NCBI GenBank assembly: GCA_009379955.1
Contig: WHST01000023.1
Location: 1-64,000, forward strand
DNA from: Streptosporangiales bacterium
GTDB lineage: Bacteria; Actinomycetota; Actinomycetes; Streptosporangiales; WHST01
Length of the DNA stretch: 64,000 nucleotides
Reading direction: 5' to 3'
Both the position numbers and the translations under genes were made by a program. This document shows, piece after piece, positions 34,579-42,308 of the stretch (the stretch's first letter is position 1; each line of letters opens with the position of its first letter). Under the pieces are notes generated by a model that had not been told where the DNA came from, made no database searches, and saw only the letters and a list, made by a program, of their open reading frames with translations.

Positions 34579-34932
34579 TCAGGTAAGCCGGCCGGTCTGC
34601 TCGTAGCCGGTGGGGTCGACGACGTTCTTGAAGCTGATGCCCAGGGTGTCCTCCATCGCCTCGACGCCGTGCGGGACGTTCGACGGGTGGAAGCTCGCCT
34701 CGTCGGGTCCGACGTCGTACGGCTCGTCGTCACCGAGCCACACCCGCAGCCGGCCGTACACGACGTAGAAGGTCTGCTCCTCCGGGTGCTGGTGCCGCTG
34801 CGCGCCCGAGCCCTTGGCGAAGAACACGCGCGTGACCTCCTGCTTGTCGCTGCGCAGGACGGGACCACGGGCCTGCGAGTAGTGTCCGGCGACGACGTTG
34901 TCCTGGTCCTTGTCGAACGTCACGTGCCCCAT
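34579..34932 (-). CDS. single-domain cupin protein
   Basis: A 117-residue cupin with motif 1 RHQHPEEQTFYVVYGRLRVWLGDD and motif 2 GPDEASFHPSNVPHGVEAM. All expected metal ligands (two His, Glu, last His) are kept. It is related to the downstream cupin in layout, including a shared final CKNV/FKNVVD stretch, and may be an old duplicate that could pair as a heterodimer. It begins 21 bases after the ATPase gene of the first importer. Function beyond the fold is unknown. Confidence 0.8.
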   Translation of the reverse strand: MGHVTFDKDQDNVVAGHYSQARGPVLRSDKQEVTRVFFAKGSGAQRHQHPEEQTFYVVYGRLRVWLGDDEPYDVGPDEASFHPSNVPHGVEAMEDTLGISFKNVVDPTGYEQTGRLT

Positions 34933-34953
34933 GGGTCTCCCTCCAGTCGGTGG

Positions 34954-35694
34954 TCAGGTCGCGATGAGATCGAGCGTCTCGAAGGTGCGGAGGATCTCTG
35001 CCTTCGCCAGCGCGACGCGGTCCGATGACGCATCGCGCGGGAACGGCAGATCGACGCGCATGTCGTCACGCAGGTGCCCGCCCTTGGCGAACATCAGGAT
35101 CCGTGTCGACAGCTCGACCGCCTCGCTGACGTCGTGGGTGACGAAGAGGATCGTCTTCTTCGTCGCCGCCCACAGGTCATGCAGCTCACTGCGCAGCGAG
35201 CGTCCGGTGATGGCGTCGAGGTGGCTGAACGGCTCGTCCATCAGCAGCAGGTCGGGCTCGATGGAGAACGCGCGCGCGATGCCGACGCGTTGCTGCATGC
35301 CGCCCGACAGCTGCCCCGGGTACTGCTTGGCCGTCTGTCCGAGCCCGACGAGCTCGAGGTACTTCGTGCAGCGTTCGCGGGCGGCCGCGTCGTGACCGTC
35401 CTGGACGAACATCAGGTTGTCGTGGACCGAACGCCAGGGCAGTAGTCGCGCAGCCTGGAAGACGTACCCGAGCCGCGCCCGCCGGTCGCCCTCGGTGATG
35501 GTCAGCTGTCCCGACGTCGCCGTCTCGATCCCGGAGAGGATGTTCAGGAGCGTCGACTTGCCGCAACCGGATGGTCCGACGATGCTCACGAACTCGTGCC
35601 CGGAGACGGAGAACGTGACGTCATCGAGCGCGACCATGGTCGAGTCGGGCCCGACGAACTCCTTGCGCATGTTCACCACGTCGACGGATGCCAT
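34954..35694 (-). CDS. SsuB/TauB-type ABC ATPase (first importer)
   Basis: A 246-residue ATPase with Walker A GPSGCGKST, Q-loop YVFQAARLLPWRSV, signature LSGGMQQRVGIARAF, Walker B LLLMDEPFSHLD and H-loop LFVTHDVSEAVEL. It belongs with the two permeases encoded immediately upstream (one base gap) and the Tat-type binding lipoprotein at 37416-38507. It is clearly different from the ATPase of the second importer at 32316-33086. Confidence 0.87.
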   Translation of the reverse strand: MASVDVVNMRKEFVGPDSTMVALDDVTFSVSGHEFVSIVGPSGCGKSTLLNILSGIETATSGQLTITEGDRRARLGYVFQAARLLPWRSVHDNLMFVQDGHDAAARERCTKYLELVGLGQTAKQYPGQLSGGMQQRVGIARAFSIEPDLLLMDEPFSHLDAITGRSLRSELHDLWAATKKTILFVTHDVSEAVELSTRILMFAKGGHLRDDMRVDLPFPRDASSDRVALAKAEILRTFETLDLIAT

Positions 35695-35695
35695 C

Positions 35696-36577
35696 TCACG
35701 CTCCCTGCACCTTGCTGGGGGGACCCACGGACGACTCCGACGGCGCCGACTGGATCGCGGGACGCCAGCGGAACACGTACGCGGACAGCCGGCCGAAGAC
35801 GCCGCGCTCGATCAGCAGCGCGACGACGATGAAGAACAGCGCGTACCCGACGATGCCCTGCGCCCGGTGCGCGTCGTACCAGAACTTGATGACCCAACCC
35901 GCGCCCGCGGTCGAGGCGTAGACCTCGGCGAGCACCAGGCCCTTCCACGCGTTCGCCAGGCCGTACCTCAGTGCCGCGAAGAAGAACGGCATGAGCGACG
36001 GGAAGATGAGCTGCCGGACGACCCGGCTCCGCGGCACCCCGTACGCCTGCGCCATGTCGAGGAGGTCCTTCGGCACGTTGCGCACGCCCTCGGAGATGTT
36101 GAGGATGACGAACGTCACCGCCGCGAGCGTGACCGTCACGATCGGAGCGGTGCTGCTGAACCCGAACCACATCGCGGCGATCAGCGCCCAGACCAGCGAC
36201 GGCATGGCCAGCCCCACCACGACGAAGTCGTGCAGGAACCACTCGGCACGCTTGGACATCCCCATCAGCAGCCCGATGGGGATGCCTATCGCGAACGCGA
36301 GAGCGAGCCCGGCTGCCAGCCGCAGGAAGCTCAGCCCGAACGACGCGTAGACCGTCTGCGGGGTAAGCGTGTCGCCGACCAGCTCGCTCAGCATGAACCT
36401 GCCGACCTCGAGCGGCATCGGCACGAGCTCGGTGGGCAGCACGGGGACCACGAGCTGCCAGGCGACGAGTGCGAGGACCAGGGACAGCACCCGCGCGAAC
36501 CGGGGATGCGACAGCACCTGCCGAACCCGCGGCAGCGGGAGGACGGGTCGACCGGCGTGCCCGGCCTGGACCGTCAC
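35696..36577 (-). CDS. SsuC/TauC-type ABC permease (first importer, subunit B)
   Basis: A 293-residue permease from GTG at 36577, overlapping the upstream permease stop by GTGA. Six hydrophobic segments, with the coupling loop AQAYGVPRSRVVRQLIFPSLMPFFFAALR. LANAWKGLVLAEVYASTAGAGW follows as usual. A 25-residue hydrophilic C-terminal tail extends past the last segment. Together with the upstream permease it forms a probable heterodimeric channel. Confidence 0.85.
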   Translation of the reverse strand: MTVQAGHAGRPVLPLPRVRQVLSHPRFARVLSLVLALVAWQLVVPVLPTELVPMPLEVGRFMLSELVGDTLTPQTVYASFGLSFLRLAAGLALAFAIGIPIGLLMGMSKRAEWFLHDFVVVGLAMPSLVWALIAAMWFGFSSTAPIVTVTLAAVTFVILNISEGVRNVPKDLLDMAQAYGVPRSRVVRQLIFPSLMPFFFAALRYGLANAWKGLVLAEVYASTAGAGWVIKFWYDAHRAQGIVGYALFFIVVALLIERGVFGRLSAYVFRWRPAIQSAPSESSVGPPSKVQGA

Positions 36578-37383
36578 CGCGCCACCTCCGGCCGCCACCG
36601 GAACATGTGCCTCATCTGGCGCTGCAGGACGACACGTTCGAGGAAGAGGGCGAAGGCGAAGAACAGCAGGACCCAGGCCAGGAACCCGGCCATCGAGAAC
36701 TGCTGGAACTCGCTGCGCATCATGAACCCGATGCCCGCGGTGCCGACGATGATCTCGGTCAGCGTCGCGATCTTCCACGCGATGGAGAAGCCGTACCTGA
36801 GCGCGGTGACCAGGTACGGCGCGAGCGCCGGGATGTAGACGTGCCTGAGCAGCTGCCACCGCGACCGGTCGAACGCATTGGCCATGTCGACCAGGTCCTT
36901 GGGGACCGCGCGCACGCCTTCGGTCACGTTGACCGCGACGTACGAGAAAGACGTGATGACGACGGCGACGATCGGACCCTCGCGACCGAGCCCGAACACC
37001 ATCGCCGACACCAGCGCGAAGACGAGGCCGGGGGTCGTCATCGTGCTGACGACCCAGTCGCCGAGGAACCCGTCCCACCAACGGCTCCGGCCCATCGTCA
37101 GGCCGATCGCCGTGCCGAGGAAGAAGGAGATGCCGAACCCGATGGCGATGGTGCTCAGGGTCGCGACGAAGTGCTTGACCAGGAGGTTGGAGGCGGCGAT
37201 CTCGCCGATCTCGGTGACGATCGCCGCGGGGGGCGGCACGATGAAATCGGCCACCAGGAACGTCGACGTCAGCTGCCAGACGGTGAGGAACGTGACGTAG
37301 CCCGCGATCCGCCAGAACCACTTGCGTGCCCGCTCCCGTGCCGCGGGCGACCTCTCCTTGCGCAATGCCACCTGGGCGCTCAC
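36574..37383 (-). CDS. SsuC/TauC-type ABC permease (first importer, subunit A)
   Basis: A 269-residue permease from GTG at 37383, which has GGAGGTGA upstream. Six hydrophobic segments; the coupling loop is ANAFDRSRWQLLRHVYIPALAPYLVTALR, followed by IAWKIATLTEIIVGTAGIG. It overlaps the downstream permease by GTGA. It begins 32 bases after the binding-protein gene. The two permeases of this importer differ from each other and from the pair of the second importer. Confidence 0.85.
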   Translation of the reverse strand: MSAQVALRKERSPAARERARKWFWRIAGYVTFLTVWQLTSTFLVADFIVPPPAAIVTEIGEIAASNLLVKHFVATLSTIAIGFGISFFLGTAIGLTMGRSRWWDGFLGDWVVSTMTTPGLVFALVSAMVFGLGREGPIVAVVITSFSYVAVNVTEGVRAVPKDLVDMANAFDRSRWQLLRHVYIPALAPYLVTALRYGFSIAWKIATLTEIIVGTAGIGFMMRSEFQQFSMAGFLAWVLLFFAFALFLERVVLQRQMRHMFRWRPEVAR

Positions 37384-37415
37384 CGTTCGCTCACCTCCGT
37401 TCGCCGCGAAAGTCC

Positions 37416-38507
37416 CTACTTGTCGGCGTCGGCGGCCGTCAACGTCTCGAAGCGTGGCGTCGGCGCGTCCTTCTCCATGAACTCGGTCTCCTTCATTGAC
37501 GAGTAGAGACCGGTCTCGGTCTTGATCCACTCGTCGTCGAGGTACACGGAGTCGACGAACCAGTCGTGCTTCTTGATGTAGTCCTGCATGGCCTTGATGT
37601 CCGCGTCCTCCTCGACCGAGAAGTGCTGCGGGAAGGTCCTGATGATCTCGGCCTGGTTCTTCCGCCAGAGCTTGATGCCCTCCTCCCACATCGCCAGGAA
37701 CGCGGCCGCCTCCTTGCGGTGGGAGTCGAACCAATCGGCGGTGGCCGTGAAGTTGTTGCCCATCACCCCGGCGTGCTCGTGCTTGGTGATGCCCTCGTAG
37801 ACCTCGAACGGAAGCTTGCCGTCGTACATCACCACGAGCTTCTTCTGCCGCATCAGACCGATCGCGGCCTCGGGGATGACCAGCGCGGCCTCGAGCTCGC
37901 CGCGCTCGACGTGCTCGCCCATGACGAAGTGGTCCTCGACGACGAGCTCGAAGTCACCGCCACCGACCCGGAAGTCGAGGTCGTGCAGCTTCCGCGCGAA
38001 CATGCCCCATACGAGGGTGGACGAGACAGCGCTCGGAACCCCGATCTTGGAGCCCTTGGGGATGTCGGCGAGCGTCTTGTAACCGGTGTCGGACCTGGTG
38101 ACCGGCGTGATGCGGAGCAGGTTGTACTTGCCGAACGTCACCGTCTTCTTGCCGGTCTTCTCCTCCAGCAGCGGCAGCTCGTACGTCGCCGTCGACACGA
38201 TCTCGCCGTGCCCACCGGCGAAGTACGCGAACTCGTCCCACGTGGAAGAGGTCACGACCTTGATGCCGTACTGCTGCTCGAACTTCGCGATGGTGTTCCG
38301 GCGCTTCATGAAGTCCCACACCGGATCGGGCGCGAAGGCGAAGCGCACGCGGGACACGCCGCCCTCCTCGTCCCCGCCCCCGCCGCACGCGGCCACCAGT
38401 GGCGCGCTCGTCGCCACGGCGGCACCGAGAGCGGCCGTCCGCAGGAACCCGCGTCGTGTCGTCAGTCGTGTCTCGGGTGAGATCGTTCGGAAGGCGTCAT
38501 TGCCCAT
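37416..38507 (-). CDS. Tat-exported ABC binding lipoprotein (NMT1/SsuA-like, first importer)
   Basis: A 363-residue lipoprotein from ATG at 38507. The N-terminus has a twin-arginine motif, TTRRGFLRTA (Arg18-Arg19), and a lipobox LVAAC with Cys41, so it is exported folded and lipid-anchored. The mature part is a NMT1/THI5-like or SsuA-like type 2 binding protein (SRVRFAFAPDPVWDFMKRR, STWDEFAYFAGGHGEIVSTA, IPKGSKIGVPSAVSST). Such receptors bind pyrimidine precursors, sulfonates or aromatic acids. It is the first gene of the eleven-gene operon, and the promoter at 38567-38595 lies ahead. Confidence 0.83.
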   Translation of the reverse strand: MGNDAFRTISPETRLTTRRGFLRTAALGAAVATSAPLVAACGGGGDEEGGVSRVRFAFAPDPVWDFMKRRNTIAKFEQQYGIKVVTSSTWDEFAYFAGGHGEIVSTATYELPLLEEKTGKKTVTFGKYNLLRITPVTRSDTGYKTLADIPKGSKIGVPSAVSSTLVWGMFARKLHDLDFRVGGGDFELVVEDHFVMGEHVERGELEAALVIPEAAIGLMRQKKLVVMYDGKLPFEVYEGITKHEHAGVMGNNFTATADWFDSHRKEAAAFLAMWEEGIKLWRKNQAEIIRTFPQHFSVEEDADIKAMQDYIKKHDWFVDSVYLDDEWIKTETGLYSSMKETEFMEKDAPTPRFETLTAADADK

Positions 38508-38566
38508 GGTCAGCCCCGCTCCAGGCTCCCCCGGTAGCACCGCATGTCGGTCTGGACGATGTCCGA

Positions 38567-38595
38567 TCATGCAAGATGCATCATCGAATTGTCAA
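38567..38595 (-). promoter_or_regulatory. promoter with overlapping palindrome ahead of the eleven-gene operon
   Basis: Read leftward, TTGACA (38595-38590) is 17 bases from GCATGA (38572-38567). ATGCAAGATGCAT at 38569-38581, an inverted repeat with five-base arms, overlaps the -10 and spacer, a good position for a repressor. Layout and -35 match the promoter at 13243-13271. Confidence 0.5.
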
Positions 38596-38699
38596 CGTCG
38601 GCGAGTGGGCCCTACACACGGATCACGAGGTCGGGCGCGCCCGCTCCGGCGACGCATTACGCTTGCGTCCTGGGTCGGGTCAGGCCGCGACCCGGGCAC

Positions 38700-38776
38700 G
38701 CGCCCGTAGCTCAGTTGGATAGAGCGGCTGCCTTCTAAGCAGCGGGCCGGGGGTTCGAGTCCCTCCGGGCGCGCCA
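38700..38776 (+). tRNA. tRNA-Arg (anticodon TCT)
   Basis: The acceptor stem GCGCCCG (38700-38706) pairs with CGGGCGC (38766-38772), then discriminator G and encoded CCA. The anticodon stem GCTGC/GCAGC encloses loop CTTCTAA, with TCT anticodon reading AGA. D-loop AGTTGGATA and T-arm GGGGGTTCGAGTCCCTC are standard. No integrase gene lies beside it. Confidence 0.95.
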
Positions 38777-38842
38777 CTCCCCCACGCGCAGGACCCGCCG
38801 TCGGCACCCGAGAGAAAAGGTTCTCGAGAAAGTTCGCCGGGG

Positions 38843-38870
38843 TGTCGTATCGGGACGACGGTGTTCGTGG
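38843..38870 (+). promoter_or_regulatory. candidate ECF42-type promoter of the DGPF gene
   Basis: TGTCGT at 38843-38848 is followed after 17 bases by CGTGG at 38866-38870. ECF42 sigma factors are reported to use a TGTCGA-like -35 and a CGTC-like -10, so this region is a good candidate for autoregulated expression of the DGPF/ECF42 pair. The match is approximate. Confidence 0.35.
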
Positions 38871-38920
38871 AGAGAGTGAAAGGCAGCCACTCGGGCGGCC
38901 CGTGATCAAGGAGAACCATC

Positions 38921-39307
38921 ATGACGCAGTACTTCCTGTCCCTGCCGCACGACTCGGCCGAGGAGCCCACGATGGAGTCGATGCAGGAGATGGACCCGGC
39001 AGCCCTCCAGGAGATCTTCGCCGCGGTCGACGGGTTCAACACCAAGCTCAAGAACGACGGCGCCTGGGTCTTCGCCGGTGGCCTGCACCCGCCCTCGGCC
39101 GCCACCACGGTCGACGCCACCGGCGACACGCCGATCCTCACCGACGGACCGTTCGTCGAGGCGAAGGAGTACCTGGGAGGCTTCTGGATCATCGAGGCCC
39201 CGGACCTGGACGCCGCGCTCGAGTACGCGAAGCTCGGCTCGAAGGCGCTGCAGAGCCGGATCGAGGTGCGACCCCTCCAGGAAGAGCGGCCGCAGGACGA
39301 GTCCTAG
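38921..39307 (+). CDS. DGPF-domain (YCII-related) protein paired with ECF42 sigma
   Basis: A 128-residue YCII-related protein. The family motif is LTDGPFVEAKEYLGGFWIIEAPDLDAALEYA, with DGPF near residues 81-84. These small alpha+beta proteins are encoded next to ECF42 sigma factors in many actinobacteria and their expression is driven by that sigma; their biochemical role is not known. A GGAGAACC sequence precedes the ATG. It ends 11 bases before the sigma gene. Confidence 0.88.
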   Translation: MTQYFLSLPHDSAEEPTMESMQEMDPAALQEIFAAVDGFNTKLKNDGAWVFAGGLHPPSAATTVDATGDTPILTDGPFVEAKEYLGGFWIIEAPDLDAALEYAKLGSKALQSRIEVRPLQEERPQDES

Positions 39308-39318
39308 GCCGAGCCTGA

Positions 39319-40548
39319 GTGTCGACCCCCGCCGCGCCCGCTGCCCATGCCGCGATCGAACAGATCTTCCGCGAGGAGTACGGCCGGGTGATCGCCTCGC
39401 TGGTACGCCGCTTCGGTGACATCGACGTCGCCGAGGAGGCGGCCGGCGAGGCGCTCGTCGTCGCCCTCGAACGCTGGCCGGTCGACGGCACGCCGCCCAA
39501 CCCGGGCGGCTGGCTGACGACGACCGCCGGACGCCGGGCACTCGACCGGCTCCGCCGGGAGCAGCGGCGCGACGCCAAACATCAGGCGGCCCAGATGATC
39601 CACGACGACACCCCCCACGAGTCGACCGGTCCCGTGGAGGACGACCGGCTACGGCTTGTCTTCACCTGCTGCCACCCGGCCCTGTCCCCGGAGGCGAGAG
39701 TGGCCCTGACCCTGCGACTACTCGGCGGTCTGACCGTCGCCGAGGTGGCCCAGGCCTTCCTGGTCCCCGAGACGACGATGGCCCAGCGGATCACCCGCGC
39801 CAAGGCGAAGATCCGCGACGCCAGGATCCCCTACCGCGTGCCGGCCGAGACCGACCTGACCGACCGGCTCTCCGCCGTCCTGGCCGTGCTGTTCCTGATC
39901 TTCAACGAGGGCTACCTTGCCAGCGGAGGCGACGAGCCGCTCCGCGACGAGCTCACCGGCGAGGCCATCCGGTTGACCCGGGCCCTGCATACCCAACTGC
40001 CTCGGGCGGTCGAGGTGACGGGGCTGCTCGCGCTGATGCTCCTCATCGAGGCCCGCCGCGCGACCCGGGTCTCCCGTGGCGAGCTGGTCCCGCTCGACGA
40101 GCAGGACCGCGGACGGTGGGACCGCGCGCTGATCGCCGAGGGTCACGCACTGGTGCGCGCCTGCCTCGCCGCCAACCGGCCGGGTCGCTACCAGCTCCTC
40201 GCCGCGGTCAACGCGGTGCACACCGACGCACCCACCGCGGCCGACACCGACTGGTCCCAGATCGCCACCCTCTACGACCAGCTCGCCGCGATCGACCCGT
40301 CGCCGATCGTCGCTCTCAACCGCGCTGTCGCGGTGGCCGAGCTCGACGGCCCGAAGGTCGCCCTCGCCCTCGTCGACCGACTCCCGTTGACGACGTATCA
40401 CGCCTGGCACGCCACCCGCGCCGACCTGCTGCGCCGGCTCGGCCGCAGCGACGAGGCGCGTGCCGCATACGACGCCGCGATCGCCGCCACGGAGAACGAC
40501 GCCGAGCGCGGCTACCTCGGACGGCGTCGGGACCAGCTCGGCCCCTGA
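39319..40548 (+). CDS. ECF42-group RNA polymerase sigma factor with C-terminal TPR-like extension
   Basis: A 409-residue protein. Region 2 is at about 15-80 (IFREEYGRVIASLVRRFGDIDVAEEA then GWLTTTAGRRALDRLRREQ), region 4 at about 115-165 (LRLLGGLTVAEVAQAFLVPETTMAQRITRAKAKI). Then a 230-residue helical extension (DUF6596, TPR-like) starts with AVLFLIFNEGYLAS and includes DPSPIVALNRAVAVAELDGP. This long extension replaces an anti-sigma factor as the control part in ECF42 proteins. GTG start at 39319. It is linked with the DGPF gene upstream; the signal sensed is unknown. Confidence 0.9.
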   Translation: MSTPAAPAAHAAIEQIFREEYGRVIASLVRRFGDIDVAEEAAGEALVVALERWPVDGTPPNPGGWLTTTAGRRALDRLRREQRRDAKHQAAQMIHDDTPHESTGPVEDDRLRLVFTCCHPALSPEARVALTLRLLGGLTVAEVAQAFLVPETTMAQRITRAKAKIRDARIPYRVPAETDLTDRLSAVLAVLFLIFNEGYLASGGDEPLRDELTGEAIRLTRALHTQLPRAVEVTGLLALMLLIEARRATRVSRGELVPLDEQDRGRWDRALIAEGHALVRACLAANRPGRYQLLAAVNAVHTDAPTAADTDWSQIATLYDQLAAIDPSPIVALNRAVAVAELDGPKVALALVDRLPLTTYHAWHATRADLLRRLGRSDEARAAYDAAIAATENDAERGYLGRRRDQLGP

Positions 40549-40696
40549 CGCCGGGCCGGAGGCGCCGGTGCTGCTTGGGCGGCTCGGTCGACCGCTGCCG
40601 TCGAGCGGTTCGGTGCACGTCCAGGGCGGCGTAGACGGCCCGTTATTGTCTGGGGCCACGTCTCTCGTGGTGTGGTGAGCGAAAGGGAGGGCCCGG

Positions 40697-42196
40697 GTGT
40701 TGGCGAGGCTGTCGATGAGTACCGCGCTGACGGCGGCGGCGGTGACGGCGGTCTTGTTCGTCGCGGCCGGGCTCGTGGTCACGTCGGTCCGCGCGGAGCC
40801 GATGTCCGGGGGGAAGCCGAACATCGTCTTCGTGCTGACCGATGACCTGGATTCCGAGCTGCTGACCTACATGCCGGAGGTGAAGAGGCTCCGCGCCGAC
40901 GGCGTGAGCTTTACGAACTACTCGGTGACGGACTCGTTGTGCTGCCCGTCCCGGGCGTCCATCTTCACCGGAAGGTTCCCGCACAACACCGGGGTGTTCA
41001 CCAACGACCCGGAGGACGGCGGGTATGCGGCGTTCCAGCGGAAGAACCTGGAGGAGGTCACCTTCGGCGTCGCGCTGCAGAAGCAGGGCTACCGCACCGC
41101 GATGATGGGCAAGTACCTCAACTCCTACGAGCCGGTCGGCACGCTGCCGGGCAAGGCCTACGTGCCCCCAGGCTGGGACGACTGGGCCGTCAGCGGCAAG
41201 GAGGGGTACCGCGGGTTCGACTACACGCTGAACGAGAACGGCTGGTTGATCCGGTACGGCCACCAGCCGTCCGACTACCTGACCGACGTCCTCTCCGCCA
41301 AGGGCAGCAGGTTCATCAGGGAATCCGCCCGTTCCGGAGACCCGTTCATGCTGGAGATCGCCACCTACGCGCCGCACAGTCCGTACACCCCCGCGCCGCG
41401 GGACCGGCACAAGTTCCCCGGGCTCGAAATGCCACGCGATCCGTCGTTCGACGAGCGTGACGTCTCCGACAAACCGACCTGGGTGCACGAGATGCCGCGG
41501 CTGTCGCGGGCCGACATCGCGCAGATCAACAGAGACCACCGCAAGCGGGCGCGGTCGGTGCTGGCGGTCGACCGGATGCTCGGGAAGCTGCGCGCCACAC
41601 TGGAAAAGACCGGCCAGGCGGACAACACCTACGTCGTGTTCAGCTCCGACAACGGCTACCACCTCGGCCAGCACCGGCTGCTCACCGGCAAGAAGACGGC
41701 GTTCAGCACCGACGTCAGCGTGCCGCTCATCGCCGCCGGTCCGGGCCTGCTGGCGGGCCAGACCAGGCGACAGGTCGCCGAGAACATCGACCTCAACCCC
41801 ACGTTCACCGACATCGGCGGTGCGCCGGGCAGGGACGTCGACGGGGTCAGCCTGCTGCCGATCATGCAGGGCCGGAAGGTCCCCGCCTGGAAGACCGCCG
41901 CGCTGGTCGAGCACCACGGGCCGAACAACGACAAGTCCGACCCCGATTTCCAGCAGACCCGCAATGCGAACCCGCCGACCTACGCAGCGCTGCGCACCGC
42001 GATGACCACCTACGTCGAGTACGACACCGGCGAACGGGAGTACTACGACCGCAGGCGCGACCCGTACGAGCTCACCAACACCTACCCAACCCTGCCCACG
42101 GCGAAACGCAGGTCGCTGCATCGCCAGCTGACTGCGCTCCGTCGGTGCCAAGGCAGCACCTCCTGTACCACAGCCGCCGGCGGCCGCATCGGTTAG
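40697..42196 (+). CDS. sulfatase-family enzyme, exported
   Basis: A 499-residue protein with an N-terminal hydrophobic signal/anchor (about 8-30). NIVFVLTDD (Asp49, Asp50) gives metal ligands; the sulfatase signature CCPSRASIFTGRFPHNTGV places the C-x-P-S-R motif at 82-86, with Cys82 as the residue converted to formylglycine by a maturase. SSDNGYHLGQHRL supplies the second set of metal ligands. It should hydrolyse an organic sulfate ester outside the membrane. No formylglycine-generating enzyme gene is adjacent in the window. GTG start with GGGAGGG upstream. Confidence 0.9.
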   Translation: MLARLSMSTALTAAAVTAVLFVAAGLVVTSVRAEPMSGGKPNIVFVLTDDLDSELLTYMPEVKRLRADGVSFTNYSVTDSLCCPSRASIFTGRFPHNTGVFTNDPEDGGYAAFQRKNLEEVTFGVALQKQGYRTAMMGKYLNSYEPVGTLPGKAYVPPGWDDWAVSGKEGYRGFDYTLNENGWLIRYGHQPSDYLTDVLSAKGSRFIRESARSGDPFMLEIATYAPHSPYTPAPRDRHKFPGLEMPRDPSFDERDVSDKPTWVHEMPRLSRADIAQINRDHRKRARSVLAVDRMLGKLRATLEKTGQADNTYVVFSSDNGYHLGQHRLLTGKKTAFSTDVSVPLIAAGPGLLAGQTRRQVAENIDLNPTFTDIGGAPGRDVDGVSLLPIMQGRKVPAWKTAALVEHHGPNNDKSDPDFQQTRNANPPTYAALRTAMTTYVEYDTGEREYYDRRRDPYELTNTYPTLPTAKRRSLHRQLTALRRCQGSTSCTTAAGGRIG

Positions 42197-42308
42197 GACG
42201 TCGACGGCCGCACCGACCCGTTCGAGCAGACTGGACCATCTTCGAGGTGTCCCGGCAGTGGTCCTGTGGGTCTGCTCCACCGGGGAGCACGAGTCAGGGA
42301 GGACACGA

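Noticed and set aside
38700-38776. tRNA-Arg as an integration site
   Set aside because: No integrase or repeated tRNA 3' end is visible next to it; flanking genes are ordinary chromosomal ones.
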